A stretch of DNA of 64,000 nucleotides from Sinomonas gamaensis (GTDB lineage Bacteria > Actinomycetota > Actinomycetes > Actinomycetales > Micrococcaceae), in contig NZ_SSCL01000007.1 of the NCBI RefSeq assembly GCF_005876955.1, forward strand, positions 124,001 to 188,000, read 5' to 3'. Each line of letters starts with the position of its first letter. The first letter of the stretch is position 1. Under the pieces are notes generated by a model, which had not been told where the DNA came from, made no database searches, and worked only from the letters and a program-made list of their open reading frames with translations. Of this stretch, positions 32,419-39,916 are shown in pieces. Made by a program: the position numbers and the translations under genes.

Positions 32419-32952
32419 GTGACATCCGTGAACCGTTCCATGATCGAGATTCCTACCCGTGACGGCGTCGCTGACGCATACTTCGCTCACCCGGAGGACG
32501 GCGTACGCCACCCAGGCGTGCTCTTCTACATGGATGCGTTCGGGGTCCGGCCGCACCTCAAGGCGATGGCGGATCGGACCGGCTACTGCATGGGTGCGCG
32601 CCTCTCGCTGCGCACCGCGGGCGCCTACCCCGAGCGGGTGGCCGCTGCCGCGGGCTTCCACGGCGGCGGGCTCGCCACCGACGCCCCCGACAGTCCTCAT
32701 CTCGTGGCCGACCGGGTGGCGGCCGAGCTCTGCTTCGGCCATGCCGATCAGGACCACTCCCTCCCGCCCGAGCAGATCGAGCGGCTCAACGCGGCGCTCA
32801 CCGAGGCGCGCGTGCGGTTCCAGGCCGAGGTGTACGAGGGTGCGCGACACGGCTACACCCAGGCTGATACGTCGTCGTACAACGCCGACGCCGCGGAGCG
32901 GCACTGGAATGAGCTCCTCGCGCTGTTCGAGCGGACGCTCCCGCAGGCATAG
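32419..32952 (+). CDS. Dienelactone hydrolase family protein with internal in-frame deletion
   Basis: Residues 1-53 (MIEIPTRDGVADAYF, GVLFYMDAFGVRPHLKAMAD) match the start of the dienelactone-hydrolase family and residues 54-177 match its second half (TGYCMGARLSLRTAG with the G-x-C-x-G nucleophile, ADQDHSLPPEQI, GARHGYTQAD). The family is about 240-250 residues; here the stretch between ADR and TGYCMG, roughly 70 residues, is missing with the frame kept. The nucleophile, Asp and His remain, but the fold has lost core strands/helices, so it may be inactive. GTG 32419 start; ATG 32440 is an alternative. Confidence 0.75.
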   Translation: MTSVNRSMIEIPTRDGVADAYFAHPEDGVRHPGVLFYMDAFGVRPHLKAMADRTGYCMGARLSLRTAGAYPERVAAAAGFHGGGLATDAPDSPHLVADRVAAELCFGHADQDHSLPPEQIERLNAALTEARVRFQAEVYEGARHGYTQADTSSYNADAAERHWNELLALFERTLPQA

Positions 32953-32973
32953 ACGGCGCGCCGCAGACGCTCG

Positions 32974-33016
32974 GGACGGGTCCCACAACGCTTGGTTGTG
33001 GGGCCCCGTCCTTTTT
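32974..33016 (+). terminator. Rho-independent terminator
   Basis: GGACGGG-T-CCCACAA, 7-nt loop, TTGTGGG-GC-CCCGTCC, then TTTTT (33012-33016). It ends the dienelactone-hydrolase-like transcript and isolates the amidase cluster that starts 70-110 bp later. Confidence 0.93.
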
Positions 33017-33085
33017 CGGTGGGGTCTGGTCAAATGTGAGTCAGAGCACTACCTTGGTTCATTGTACCCATCAGATGAGGTCTTG

Positions 33086-33130
33086 ATGGCTCAATACGAA
33101 AGAGGCCAAGAAGAAAATGACTCGCAATGA
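33086..33130 (+). CDS. Possible 14-residue leader peptide
   Basis: ATG 33086 follows GATGAGG at ideal distance and encodes MAQYERGQEENDSQ. Its TGA overlaps the amidase ATG (ATGA, 33127-33130), so translation could be coupled. The peptide is hydrophilic, without a run of one amino acid, so classical attenuation is not indicated. The amidase itself lacks a separate strong ribosome site, which supports a leader role. Confidence 0.4.
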   Translation: MAQYERGQEENDSQ

Positions 33131-34560
33131 ATGAACTGGTGTACCGGGATGCTGTGGAACTCGCGGCGATGGTCCGCTCGCGGGAGGTTTCCGCCGTCGA
33201 GCTGCTCGAGGCGCATCTTGACCAGATCCACACCCTGAACCCAACGATCAACGCCGTCGTCACCCTCGACGAAGAGGGGGCGCGGGCGGCCGCCGACGCG
33301 GACCGCGCGCTCGCCGCGGGAGCCAGCGCCGGCCCCCTTCATGGGCTGCCCATCGCCTTCAAGGACACGGCCCGGACCCGGGGCCTGCGCACGACGTTCG
33401 GACACCCGCGCTTCGGCGACCACATCCCGGACGACGACGACCCCCACGTCCGCTCGATCCTCGCCGCTGGCGCGATCCGGCTCGGCAAGACGAATGTCCC
33501 GGAGCACGCGGCCGGCTCGCACACCGTCAACCGCGTCTTCGGCGCCACCCGCAACCCCTACGACCTCACGCGGTCGGTCGGCGGGAGCAGCGGCGGGGCG
33601 GCGGCGTCCCTCGCGGCCGGCTTCCAGCCGATCGCCGACGGGAGCGACATGGGCGGCTCGCTGCGCAACCCGGCCTCGTTCTGCAACGTCGTGGGACTCC
33701 GGCCAACCCCCGGCGTCGTGCCCGACGACGGTCCCAACGACTTCTTCACCCTCGGCGTGGTGGGCCCTATGGGCAGGACGGCCAGGGACACGGCGTTGCT
33801 TCTCGGCGTCATGTCCTCCTCGGCGACAGACGACGGCGCTGCGGTCGCCTCCCGCTCGGCGCGTTTCGTCGCCGAAGTGGAGTCGGCAGGGCACGACGGC
33901 GAAGACTTCCGAGGTTTGCGCGTCGCCTTCGCTCCGACCCTCGGCGGGCGCGTGCCGGTCGAGCGGGAGGTGCTTGACGTCGTCGAACGCCAGGCACAGC
34001 ATCTCGAGGAACTCGGGGCCGACGTCGAGCTCGCGTGCCCCGACCTCGACGGCTCGGACGAGGCATTCCGCACGCTGCGGGCTGCCGCGTTCGACTCCCT
34101 GTGGGGCGACGAGCTCATCGCGGATCCGGACCTCTTCATTTCCTTCCTCGCGGGCAACATCCGCGAGGGAGCGAAGCTCACCGGGCGCGATGTGGTGCGG
34201 GCGGAGGAGGCCGTGACCCGGCTCGCCCGCCGCGCCGACGAGTTCTTCAGCCGCTACGACCTCGTGATCGCCCCGGCGGCCCAAGTCGCGCCGTTCCCCG
34301 TCGAACTCGACTACCCGACCGTCGTCGACGGCCAGCGGCTCGAGACGTATCTGGACTGGATGCGCGCCGCCTACCTCTTCACGCCGCTCGGAATCCCGGG
34401 CCTGTCCGTCCCCGCCGGCTTCACGCCGTCGGGCCTCCCCGTGGGCCTTCAGATGCTCACGCGCCGCGGAACCGACGTCCGCCTGCTCCGGCTCGCGGCC
34501 GCACTCGAACATGCCTCCCCGCTTGCATCCAGACACCCTGAAGGAGTTGCAGTCCTGTGA
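33127..34560 (+). CDS. Amidase (amidase-signature family)
   Basis: A 477-residue hydrolase cleaving an amide to acid + ammonia. The Ser-cisSer-Lys triad is visible: Lys in PIAFKDTA (about residue 79), cis-Ser in GGSSGGAAASLAAG, and nucleophile Ser in GSDMGGSLRNPASF. Closest in plan to the GatA-like aryl/acyl amidases. It is the first enzyme of a tight cluster with a transporter and CoA enzymes, so it probably releases a carboxylate for the downstream steps. The stop overlaps the next GTG (GTGA). Confidence 0.9.
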   Translation: MNELVYRDAVELAAMVRSREVSAVELLEAHLDQIHTLNPTINAVVTLDEEGARAAADADRALAAGASAGPLHGLPIAFKDTARTRGLRTTFGHPRFGDHIPDDDDPHVRSILAAGAIRLGKTNVPEHAAGSHTVNRVFGATRNPYDLTRSVGGSSGGAAASLAAGFQPIADGSDMGGSLRNPASFCNVVGLRPTPGVVPDDGPNDFFTLGVVGPMGRTARDTALLLGVMSSSATDDGAAVASRSARFVAEVESAGHDGEDFRGLRVAFAPTLGGRVPVEREVLDVVERQAQHLEELGADVELACPDLDGSDEAFRTLRAAAFDSLWGDELIADPDLFISFLAGNIREGAKLTGRDVVRAEEAVTRLARRADEFFSRYDLVIAPAAQVAPFPVELDYPTVVDGQRLETYLDWMRAAYLFTPLGIPGLSVPAGFTPSGLPVGLQMLTRRGTDVRLLRLAAALEHASPLASRHPEGVAVL

Positions 34561-34784
34561 ACACCCTCGCCGCCCTGAGAAGGATCGCCATCCCGGCGAT
34601 TCCGTCCCTCGGCATGCTCATCACCCCATTCCTTCCGTTCACCACATCGCCGACGCTCTGGTTCGGCGTTCCCGCGCCGGTCGTGTGGGTCGTCGCGATG
34701 ATCGTCCTGCTCGTCGTCGCACTGCGGATCGTCGAGGCGTCATATCGCCGGGCCGCCGCCCCACAGGGAGAGGTGGCGCGCTGA
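34557..34784 (+). CDS. DUF3311-type small membrane protein
   Basis: A 75-residue protein with two hydrophobic helices (IPSLGMLITPFLP, then PAPVVWVVAMIVLLVVALRI) and a short basic tail. Two-helix proteins of this kind (DUF3311/DUF997 type) stand directly before SSS symporter genes in many bacteria and are thought to be a small subunit, as with YhdT-PanF. Here it overlaps the amidase by 4 bp and the symporter start by one base (TGATG). Confidence 0.85.
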   Translation: MNTLAALRRIAIPAIPSLGMLITPFLPFTTSPTLWFGVPAPVVWVVAMIVLLVVALRIVEASYRRAAAPQGEVAR

Positions 34785-36223
34785 TGCTCACTCCAGCGAT
34801 CATCGTCGGAATCCTCTTCATCGGCGCCCTCGGCATCCTCGGCCGGAAGCGCCAGCGCGAGATGGCGCACTGGACGGTCGGCGGGCGCGACCTTCCGAAG
34901 TGGACCTCGTGGTTCCTCCAGGCCGGCGAGTCCCTCACCACGTTCAGCTTCCTGGGCCTCGCCGGCATCGCGTACGGTGGCGGCGTGAGCGCCCTCTTCG
35001 CGCTCGTCTACCTTTCCATCAGCTCGGCCATGCTCTACTTTGTGGCCCCCAGGCTGCGCGAGCTCGGCGCGAACCGCGGCTACCTCACGATGGCCGACTT
35101 CTTCCACGACCGCTTCGGCAGCAAGGCGCTCTCCGTGGTCGTCGCGCTGGTGGGCGCGGTCTTCCTCATCCCGTACCTCCAACTGCAGATCACAGGACTG
35201 GGACTCATCGTCCAGCTCGCCACGGGAAGCAGCTCGGCGAGCGGGCTCAGCATGGTCGTCGCGTCCGCCCTCGTGGTGGTGTTCGTGATCTGGGCCGGCA
35301 TTCGCGGCATCGCGCGGGTGGCCGTGTTCAAGGACTTCGCCATGCTCGTGGCGCTCCTCGTGGTCCTGGCCGGGGTCCTCGCGGGCGTGGGCACCATCCC
35401 GGACGTCTTCGCGCGGGTCGGCGAAGCGGCTCCGCGGCTCCTGACCGTCTCGACTCCGGGGCTCGACACCACGTTCTTCGTCACCTCCGCGGTCGTGACG
35501 AGCATCGGCGCCGGCCTCAACACGTTCCCCCACCTCTGGCCCCCCATCCTCGCGGCCAAGAGCGGGGCAGTGCTCCGAAGCAACTACAGCTGGCTCCCGG
35601 TCTACCAGCTGCTCCTCGTCGTCCCCATCCTCGCGGGCATGGCGGGATTCCTGGTCCTCAAGCCCAAGACGCCGGGCAACAACGTCCTGCTCACCGTCGC
35701 CCAGCAGACTCTTCCCGATTGGCTCGTGGCGGTGATCGCGGTCGCCGGCGCAGCCGCAGCGATGGTTCCTGCCGCGGCGATCGCCATGGGCATCTCCTCG
35801 CTCATCTCGAACAACGTGCTCCGCGTGAAGAACCCGGCGCTGCGCTTCCGACTCAACCACGCCGTCGTGGTGGTGGCCGTGGGGCTCGCGCTCCTGTTTG
35901 GCCTCGCGAAGTCGGACATCGCCTCGCTCCTCCTGCTGACCTACGGCGGCCTCACGCAGCTCGCCCCTGCCGTCGCGCTCGCGCTGCCGAAGAAGGTCGG
36001 CGCCGGTGCCGTGCCCGTGCTGCTCGGCATCGTGGTCGGAACGGTCTGCGTCGCGGCGCTTGCGTTCGCGAAGGTCCCGCTCGGCGGCTGGGACTCCGGT
36101 CTCGTCTCCCTGGCCCCCAATCTCCTGGTGCTCGCTCTCGCGGAAGCCGTGCGCCGCCGTCGTCCTCGATCCGAGGGCGATGCGGGCCGCGATCTCGCCG
36201 CAGCAGCGGAGGGGGTCGCGTGA
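34784..36223 (+). CDS. Sodium:solute symporter (SSS family)
   Basis: A 479-residue carrier with about 13 helices. WTVGGRDLPKWTSWFLQAGE followed by TTFSFLGLAGIAYGGG is the first conserved segment; GYLTMADFFHDRFGSKAL and the core helix LNTFPHLWPPILAAKS follow. With a DUF3311 partner it resembles monocarboxylate/pantothenate-type SSS carriers, so a small organic acid or amide is the probable cargo. The stop overlaps the CoA-transferase GTG. Confidence 0.9.
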   Translation: MLTPAIIVGILFIGALGILGRKRQREMAHWTVGGRDLPKWTSWFLQAGESLTTFSFLGLAGIAYGGGVSALFALVYLSISSAMLYFVAPRLRELGANRGYLTMADFFHDRFGSKALSVVVALVGAVFLIPYLQLQITGLGLIVQLATGSSSASGLSMVVASALVVVFVIWAGIRGIARVAVFKDFAMLVALLVVLAGVLAGVGTIPDVFARVGEAAPRLLTVSTPGLDTTFFVTSAVVTSIGAGLNTFPHLWPPILAAKSGAVLRSNYSWLPVYQLLLVVPILAGMAGFLVLKPKTPGNNVLLTVAQQTLPDWLVAVIAVAGAAAAMVPAAAIAMGISSLISNNVLRVKNPALRFRLNHAVVVVAVGLALLFGLAKSDIASLLLLTYGGLTQLAPAVALALPKKVGAGAVPVLLGIVVGTVCVAALAFAKVPLGGWDSGLVSLAPNLLVLALAEAVRRRRPRSEGDAGRDLAAAAEGVA

Positions 36224-37416
36224 GCCGGGCAGCGGAAGGACCCCTCGCCGGAATCCTCGTAGTGGACCTCAGCCGGGCGCTCGCCGGCCCGCACGCGGGC
36301 ATGATGCTCGGAGACCTCGGTGCGCGCGTCATCAAGGTCGAAAGGCCCGACGGCGGCGACGACACCCGCGGATGGGGCCCGCCGTTCATCGACGCCGCCG
36401 AGGGTCGCGAGTCCACGTACTTCCTCTCGTGCAACCGCAACAAGGAATCGCTGCGGCTCGATCTCAAGACGGACGAGGGACGCTCGACCCTGCGCGAGCT
36501 GGTGGGCCGCGCCGACGTGCTGGTGGAGAACTTCCGGCCAGGCACCCTGGACAGGCTCGGCTTCGACCCCGAGGCGCTCGAGGCGCTCAACCCGCGGCTG
36601 GTGGTCCTCTCGATCAGCGGATTCGGCCACGACGGCCCCGAGGGGCAGCGCGCGGGCTACGACCAGATCGCGCAGGGCGAGGCCGGCCTCATGTCGCTGA
36701 CGGGTTCCGGACCCGACGACCCGCAGCGCGTCGGCGTCCCGATCGGGGATCTCCTCGCGGGAATCCACGGCGCCTACGGCGTGCTCGCCGCGCTGTTCGA
36801 GCGCGAGCGGACGGGGCGGGGGAGCGTGGTGCGGACGTCGCTCCTTGCCTCGATCGTGAGTGTGCTCGCGTTCCAAGGCACCCGCTGGACGGTGGGTGGC
36901 GAGGTGCCGGCGGCGCAGGGGAACCACCACCCCTCGATCGCGCCGTACGGCCTCTTCCGCTGCCGAGGCGGCGCGGTGCAGATCGCGGTCGGTTCGGAGG
37001 GCCTGTGGGCCAGGTTCGCCCACGCGTTCGGGCTCGACGTCGACGACCCGCACTGGTGCGACAACGCCTCGCGCGTCGCCCATCGCCCCGAGTTGACGAC
37101 GGCGATCGAGGCCGCCTTCTCGGCGTGGGAGCCCGAGGCGCTGTTGGAGCGGCTCGCCGCTGCCGGGATTCCCGCCGGCCGGGTCCGGACCGTCGACGAG
37201 GTGTTCGACTGGGAGCAGACGCGCAGCCAAGGGCTCGCGCTCGGGCTCGACCACCCGACGCTCGGTCGGATCGAGGTCCCCGGGCCACCGCTGCGCTTCT
37301 TCAGGCCGGACGGAACCGAGACGACGCCCCGAGCGCACGTGGCCCCGCCCCGGCTCGGCGAGCACGACCCCGACGTGCTCGCCTGGCTCGGCGCGGTCGA
37401 GGCGGTGGCCCGATGA
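36220..37416 (+). CDS. Class III (CaiB/BaiF) CoA-transferase
   Basis: A 398-residue family III CoA-transferase moving CoA between carboxylates. GILVVDLSRALAGPHAGMML and LGDLGARVIKVERPDGGDDT open the CoA domain; FLSCNRNKESLRLDLKTDEG and ENFRPGTLDRLG follow; the catalytic Asp is in GYDQIAQGEAGLMS. Related proteins include formyl-CoA:oxalate, succinyl-CoA:glutarate and benzylsuccinate CoA-transferases. It probably activates the acid released by the amidase. GTG start overlapping the symporter stop; its own stop overlaps the next ATG (ATGA). Confidence 0.9.
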   Translation: MSRAAEGPLAGILVVDLSRALAGPHAGMMLGDLGARVIKVERPDGGDDTRGWGPPFIDAAEGRESTYFLSCNRNKESLRLDLKTDEGRSTLRELVGRADVLVENFRPGTLDRLGFDPEALEALNPRLVVLSISGFGHDGPEGQRAGYDQIAQGEAGLMSLTGSGPDDPQRVGVPIGDLLAGIHGAYGVLAALFERERTGRGSVVRTSLLASIVSVLAFQGTRWTVGGEVPAAQGNHHPSIAPYGLFRCRGGAVQIAVGSEGLWARFAHAFGLDVDDPHWCDNASRVAHRPELTTAIEAAFSAWEPEALLERLAAAGIPAGRVRTVDEVFDWEQTRSQGLALGLDHPTLGRIEVPGPPLRFFRPDGTETTPRAHVAPPRLGEHDPDVLAWLGAVEAVAR

Positions 37417-38840
37417 CGGCTCCTGCCCTCGCACAGCGGGCTGGCGCTGCCGTGTTCCTCGACGAGCTCCTGGACCCGTGCACTTTCCGCTCATGGGATG
37501 TCACACCCGAGGAGCCGGACGCGGATCCCGCCTATGCGGCTGAGCTGGCGCGGGCCCGCGAGCGCAGCGGCACGGATGAGTCCGTGCTGACGGGGGAGGG
37601 TCGCGTCGGCGGGCACGCGGTGGCGGTTGTTGTCAGCGAGTTCCGGTTCCTCGGCGGGTCGATCGGCCGTGCCGCCGCGGACCGCATCGTGGCGGCCGTC
37701 GGTGAGGCTGCGCGCCGCGGCCTCCCGCTCATCGCCGCGCCGGCCTCGGGAGGGACTCGCATGCAGGAGGGGACGCCTGCGTTCCTCCAGATGCTCCGCA
37801 TCACCGCGGCCGTCGAGGCCTTCAAAGCGCGACGGCTTCCCTATCTCGCGTACCTGCGCCATCCGACGACCGGCGGCGTCTTCGCCTCGTGGGCCTCCCG
37901 CGCCCACCTGACGGCGGCCGAACCAGGTGCGCTCGTCGGCTTCCTGGGCCCCAAGGTGTACGCGGGGGTGACCGGCAAGGAGTTCCCACCGGGCGTGCAG
38001 ACCGCCGAACGCCTTCTCGCCTGCGGAACGGTCGATGCCGTCCTCGACGCGGCGGGGTTCCGTCGCCTCGTGCTCGAGGTGCTCGGGATCCTCGAGGACG
38101 ACGGCGGCGAGGCGGCTTCCAGCTCCGTCGCGCCTGCCGTGGTGGCTCGCCCAGGGCCATGGGAGGCGGTCACGGCGAGCCGCGCTCCTGATCGCGTCGG
38201 GCTCTCTGAGCTGCTTCGGTCCGGGTTCGACACCGCGGTTCGGCTCCACGGCACGGGCCGCGGGCGCGCCTCGGCGAGCACCGTCGTCGTCCTCGCGTCC
38301 CTCGCGGGGCGGCCCGTGGTCGTCGTCGGCCAGGACCGCGCGGCCCAGCGTGCCGGTCATGCACTCGACGCCGCTGCACTCGCCCAGGCCCGACGCGGCA
38401 TGCGGCTGGCCACGGAGCTCGACCTTCCGCTGGTCACGGTCATCGACACACCTGGGGCCGAGCTCTCAGCGCGGGCAGAGGAGGACGCGATCGCGGGAGG
38501 GATTGCGGACTGTATCGCAGACATGCTCGCGCTGCCGGTCCCGAGCGTCGCGGTGCTGCTCGGCGAGGGGACCGGCGGCGGCGCGCTCGCGCTCGCGGCC
38601 GGGAGACGCATGGTTGCCGCCCAGAATGCGTGGCTCGCGCCGCTGCCACCGGAGGGTGCGAGCGTGATCGTGCACGGCGACACGTCGCACGCTCGGGCCG
38701 TCGCGGAGCGCCAGAGGATTACGGCTGCCGAGCTCTTCGACGCAGGAGCAGTCCACGAGGTAGTCGCCGAGGTGGCGGATCAGGAGACGTTCTGCAGGAG
38801 GATCGCGGAAGCAGTGGTTCGCCAGCTGGATCGGGCTTAG
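37413..38840 (+). CDS. Fused carboxyltransferase (AccD-AccA-like), without biotin partners
   Basis: A 475-residue protein with two crotonase-like carboxyltransferase halves: an AccD-like N-terminal part (EFRFLGGSIGRAAADRIV, APASGGTRMQEGTPAF, TTGGVFASWAS) and an AccA-like C-terminal part (IDTPGAELSARAEEDAIAGG, LLGEGTGGGALALA). The zinc ribbon of AccD is absent. No biotin carboxylase or biotin carrier gene is in the cluster. It may therefore work with partners elsewhere, or decarboxylate an acyl-CoA such as a malonyl-type product of the CoA-transferase; this is inference. Confidence 0.85.
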   Translation: MTAPALAQRAGAAVFLDELLDPCTFRSWDVTPEEPDADPAYAAELARARERSGTDESVLTGEGRVGGHAVAVVVSEFRFLGGSIGRAAADRIVAAVGEAARRGLPLIAAPASGGTRMQEGTPAFLQMLRITAAVEAFKARRLPYLAYLRHPTTGGVFASWASRAHLTAAEPGALVGFLGPKVYAGVTGKEFPPGVQTAERLLACGTVDAVLDAAGFRRLVLEVLGILEDDGGEAASSSVAPAVVARPGPWEAVTASRAPDRVGLSELLRSGFDTAVRLHGTGRGRASASTVVVLASLAGRPVVVVGQDRAAQRAGHALDAAALAQARRGMRLATELDLPLVTVIDTPGAELSARAEEDAIAGGIADCIADMLALPVPSVAVLLGEGTGGGALALAAGRRMVAAQNAWLAPLPPEGASVIVHGDTSHARAVAERQRITAAELFDAGAVHEVVAEVADQETFCRRIAEAVVRQLDRA

Positions 38841-38869
38841 ATTCTATTGAATATCTGATATAGGATTTA

Positions 38870-38939
38870 GGGGCTTTGGGCTGGATCGCTCATACCGCGT
38901 TGGCGCGGGTAAGAGCCCAGCAGCTAAGGAAGGAGCCCC
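38870..38939 (+). promoter_or_regulatory. Nested stem structure in a 5' leader
   Basis: Three nested pairings: GGGGCT (38870-38875)/AGCCCC (38934-38939), TGGGCT (38877-38882)/AGCCCA (38914-38919) and CCGCG-TTGG-CGCGG (38895-38908). The outer stem ends 2 nt before the GTG and covers part of the ribosome site AAGGAAGGAG (38926-38935), so it could gate translation of the 2-hydroxyacid dehydrogenase gene. No known riboswitch class is recognised. Confidence 0.5.
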
Positions 38940-38941
38940 AA

Positions 38942-39916
38942 GTGGATTCAAGGCCTCTCGTGGTTGTCACGGATCTGGATCAGCCATCCCTCGCCGAGGA
39001 GGAGGCGGTCAGCGCCGCCGAAGGCTTCGAGCTTGTGCGGGCGGAGTGCCGCACTGAGGAGGAGGTCATCAGCGCGGCCTCGGGGGCGGACGCACTGATC
39101 GTGCAGTACGCCCCCATCACTCGTGCGGTCTTCGAGGCGCTTCCCAAGCTCAAGGTCGTGGCCCGCTACGGCGTGGGCGTGGACACGGTCGACGTCGATG
39201 CAGCCACCGAGCACGGCGTCGCCGTGTGCAACGTCCCCGACTATGGAACGGAGGACGTCAGCGACCACGCGATTGCGCTCGCGCTGAGCCTCGCGCGCGG
39301 CGTCGTCGGCCTGGATCGCGAACTGCGCACGGGCAACTACTCTCTCGCCCCGGTCCAGCCGCTGCACCGGATTGCGGGGCGGGTCTTCGGCGTGGTGGGC
39401 CTCGGCCTGATCGGCGCCGCGACCGCGCGCAAGGCCCGCGGCGTCGGCTACCAGACCATCGGCTTCGATCCGCTCTACGAGGCGGGCACGACGACGGCCG
39501 ACGGCACCGAGGTGGTGACCTTCGACGAGCTCATCCGGCGCGCGGACGTCGTCTCGCTCCACGTGCCGCTCAACGCGCACACCCGTCATCTCATCAACGC
39601 CGACGTTCTCGAGGCGATGAAGCCGGGCGCCGTGCTGGTCAATACATGCCGCGGCGGCGTGGTGGACACCGAAGCGCTTGTTGACGCGCTGCGTTCCGGT
39701 GGAATCCGTGCTGCCGGGCTCGACGTCTTCGAGCAGGAGCCGCTTCCCAAGGACAGCGCTCTGTTCGAGCTCCCCAACACCGTCCTGACTCCTCATGCCG
39801 CGTGGTACAGCGAGGAATCCCAGGTCGAACTCAAGCGCCGCACGGCGCAGAACACTGCAGACGTGCTGGCGGGGCGCAAGCCACGGAACATCGTGAACCC
39901 GGAGGTATTGGCATGA
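38942..39916 (+). CDS. 2-hydroxyacid dehydrogenase (CtBP/phosphoglycerate-dehydrogenase-like)
   Basis: A 324-residue D-2-hydroxyacid dehydrogenase. VARYGVGVDTVDVDAATEHG is the conserved N-terminal segment, VFGVVGLGLIGAATARKARG the NAD motif, the catalytic Arg is in NTCRGGVVDTEALV, and His in LTPHAAWYSEES, a CtBP-like ending. It oxidises or forms a small 2-hydroxyacid. GTG 38942 has AAGGAAGGAG upstream. Its stop overlaps the start of the FMN enzyme (ATGA), so the two act as a pair on a 2-hydroxyacid/2-oxoacid couple. Confidence 0.88.
   Translation: MDSRPLVVVTDLDQPSLAEEEAVSAAEGFELVRAECRTEEEVISAASGADALIVQYAPITRAVFEALPKLKVVARYGVGVDTVDVDAATEHGVAVCNVPDYGTEDVSDHAIALALSLARGVVGLDRELRTGNYSLAPVQPLHRIAGRVFGVVGLGLIGAATARKARGVGYQTIGFDPLYEAGTTTADGTEVVTFDELIRRADVVSLHVPLNAHTRHLINADVLEAMKPGAVLVNTCRGGVVDTEALVDALRSGGIRAAGLDVFEQEPLPKDSALFELPNTVLTPHAAWYSEESQVELKRRTAQNTADVLAGRKPRNIVNPEVLA

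Noticed and set aside
34900-37416. 838-codon frame whose N-terminal part overlaps the SSS symporter
   Set aside because: Only the last 398 codons (from GTG 36220) have protein-like sequence (CoA-transferase); the rest is an off-frame shadow.
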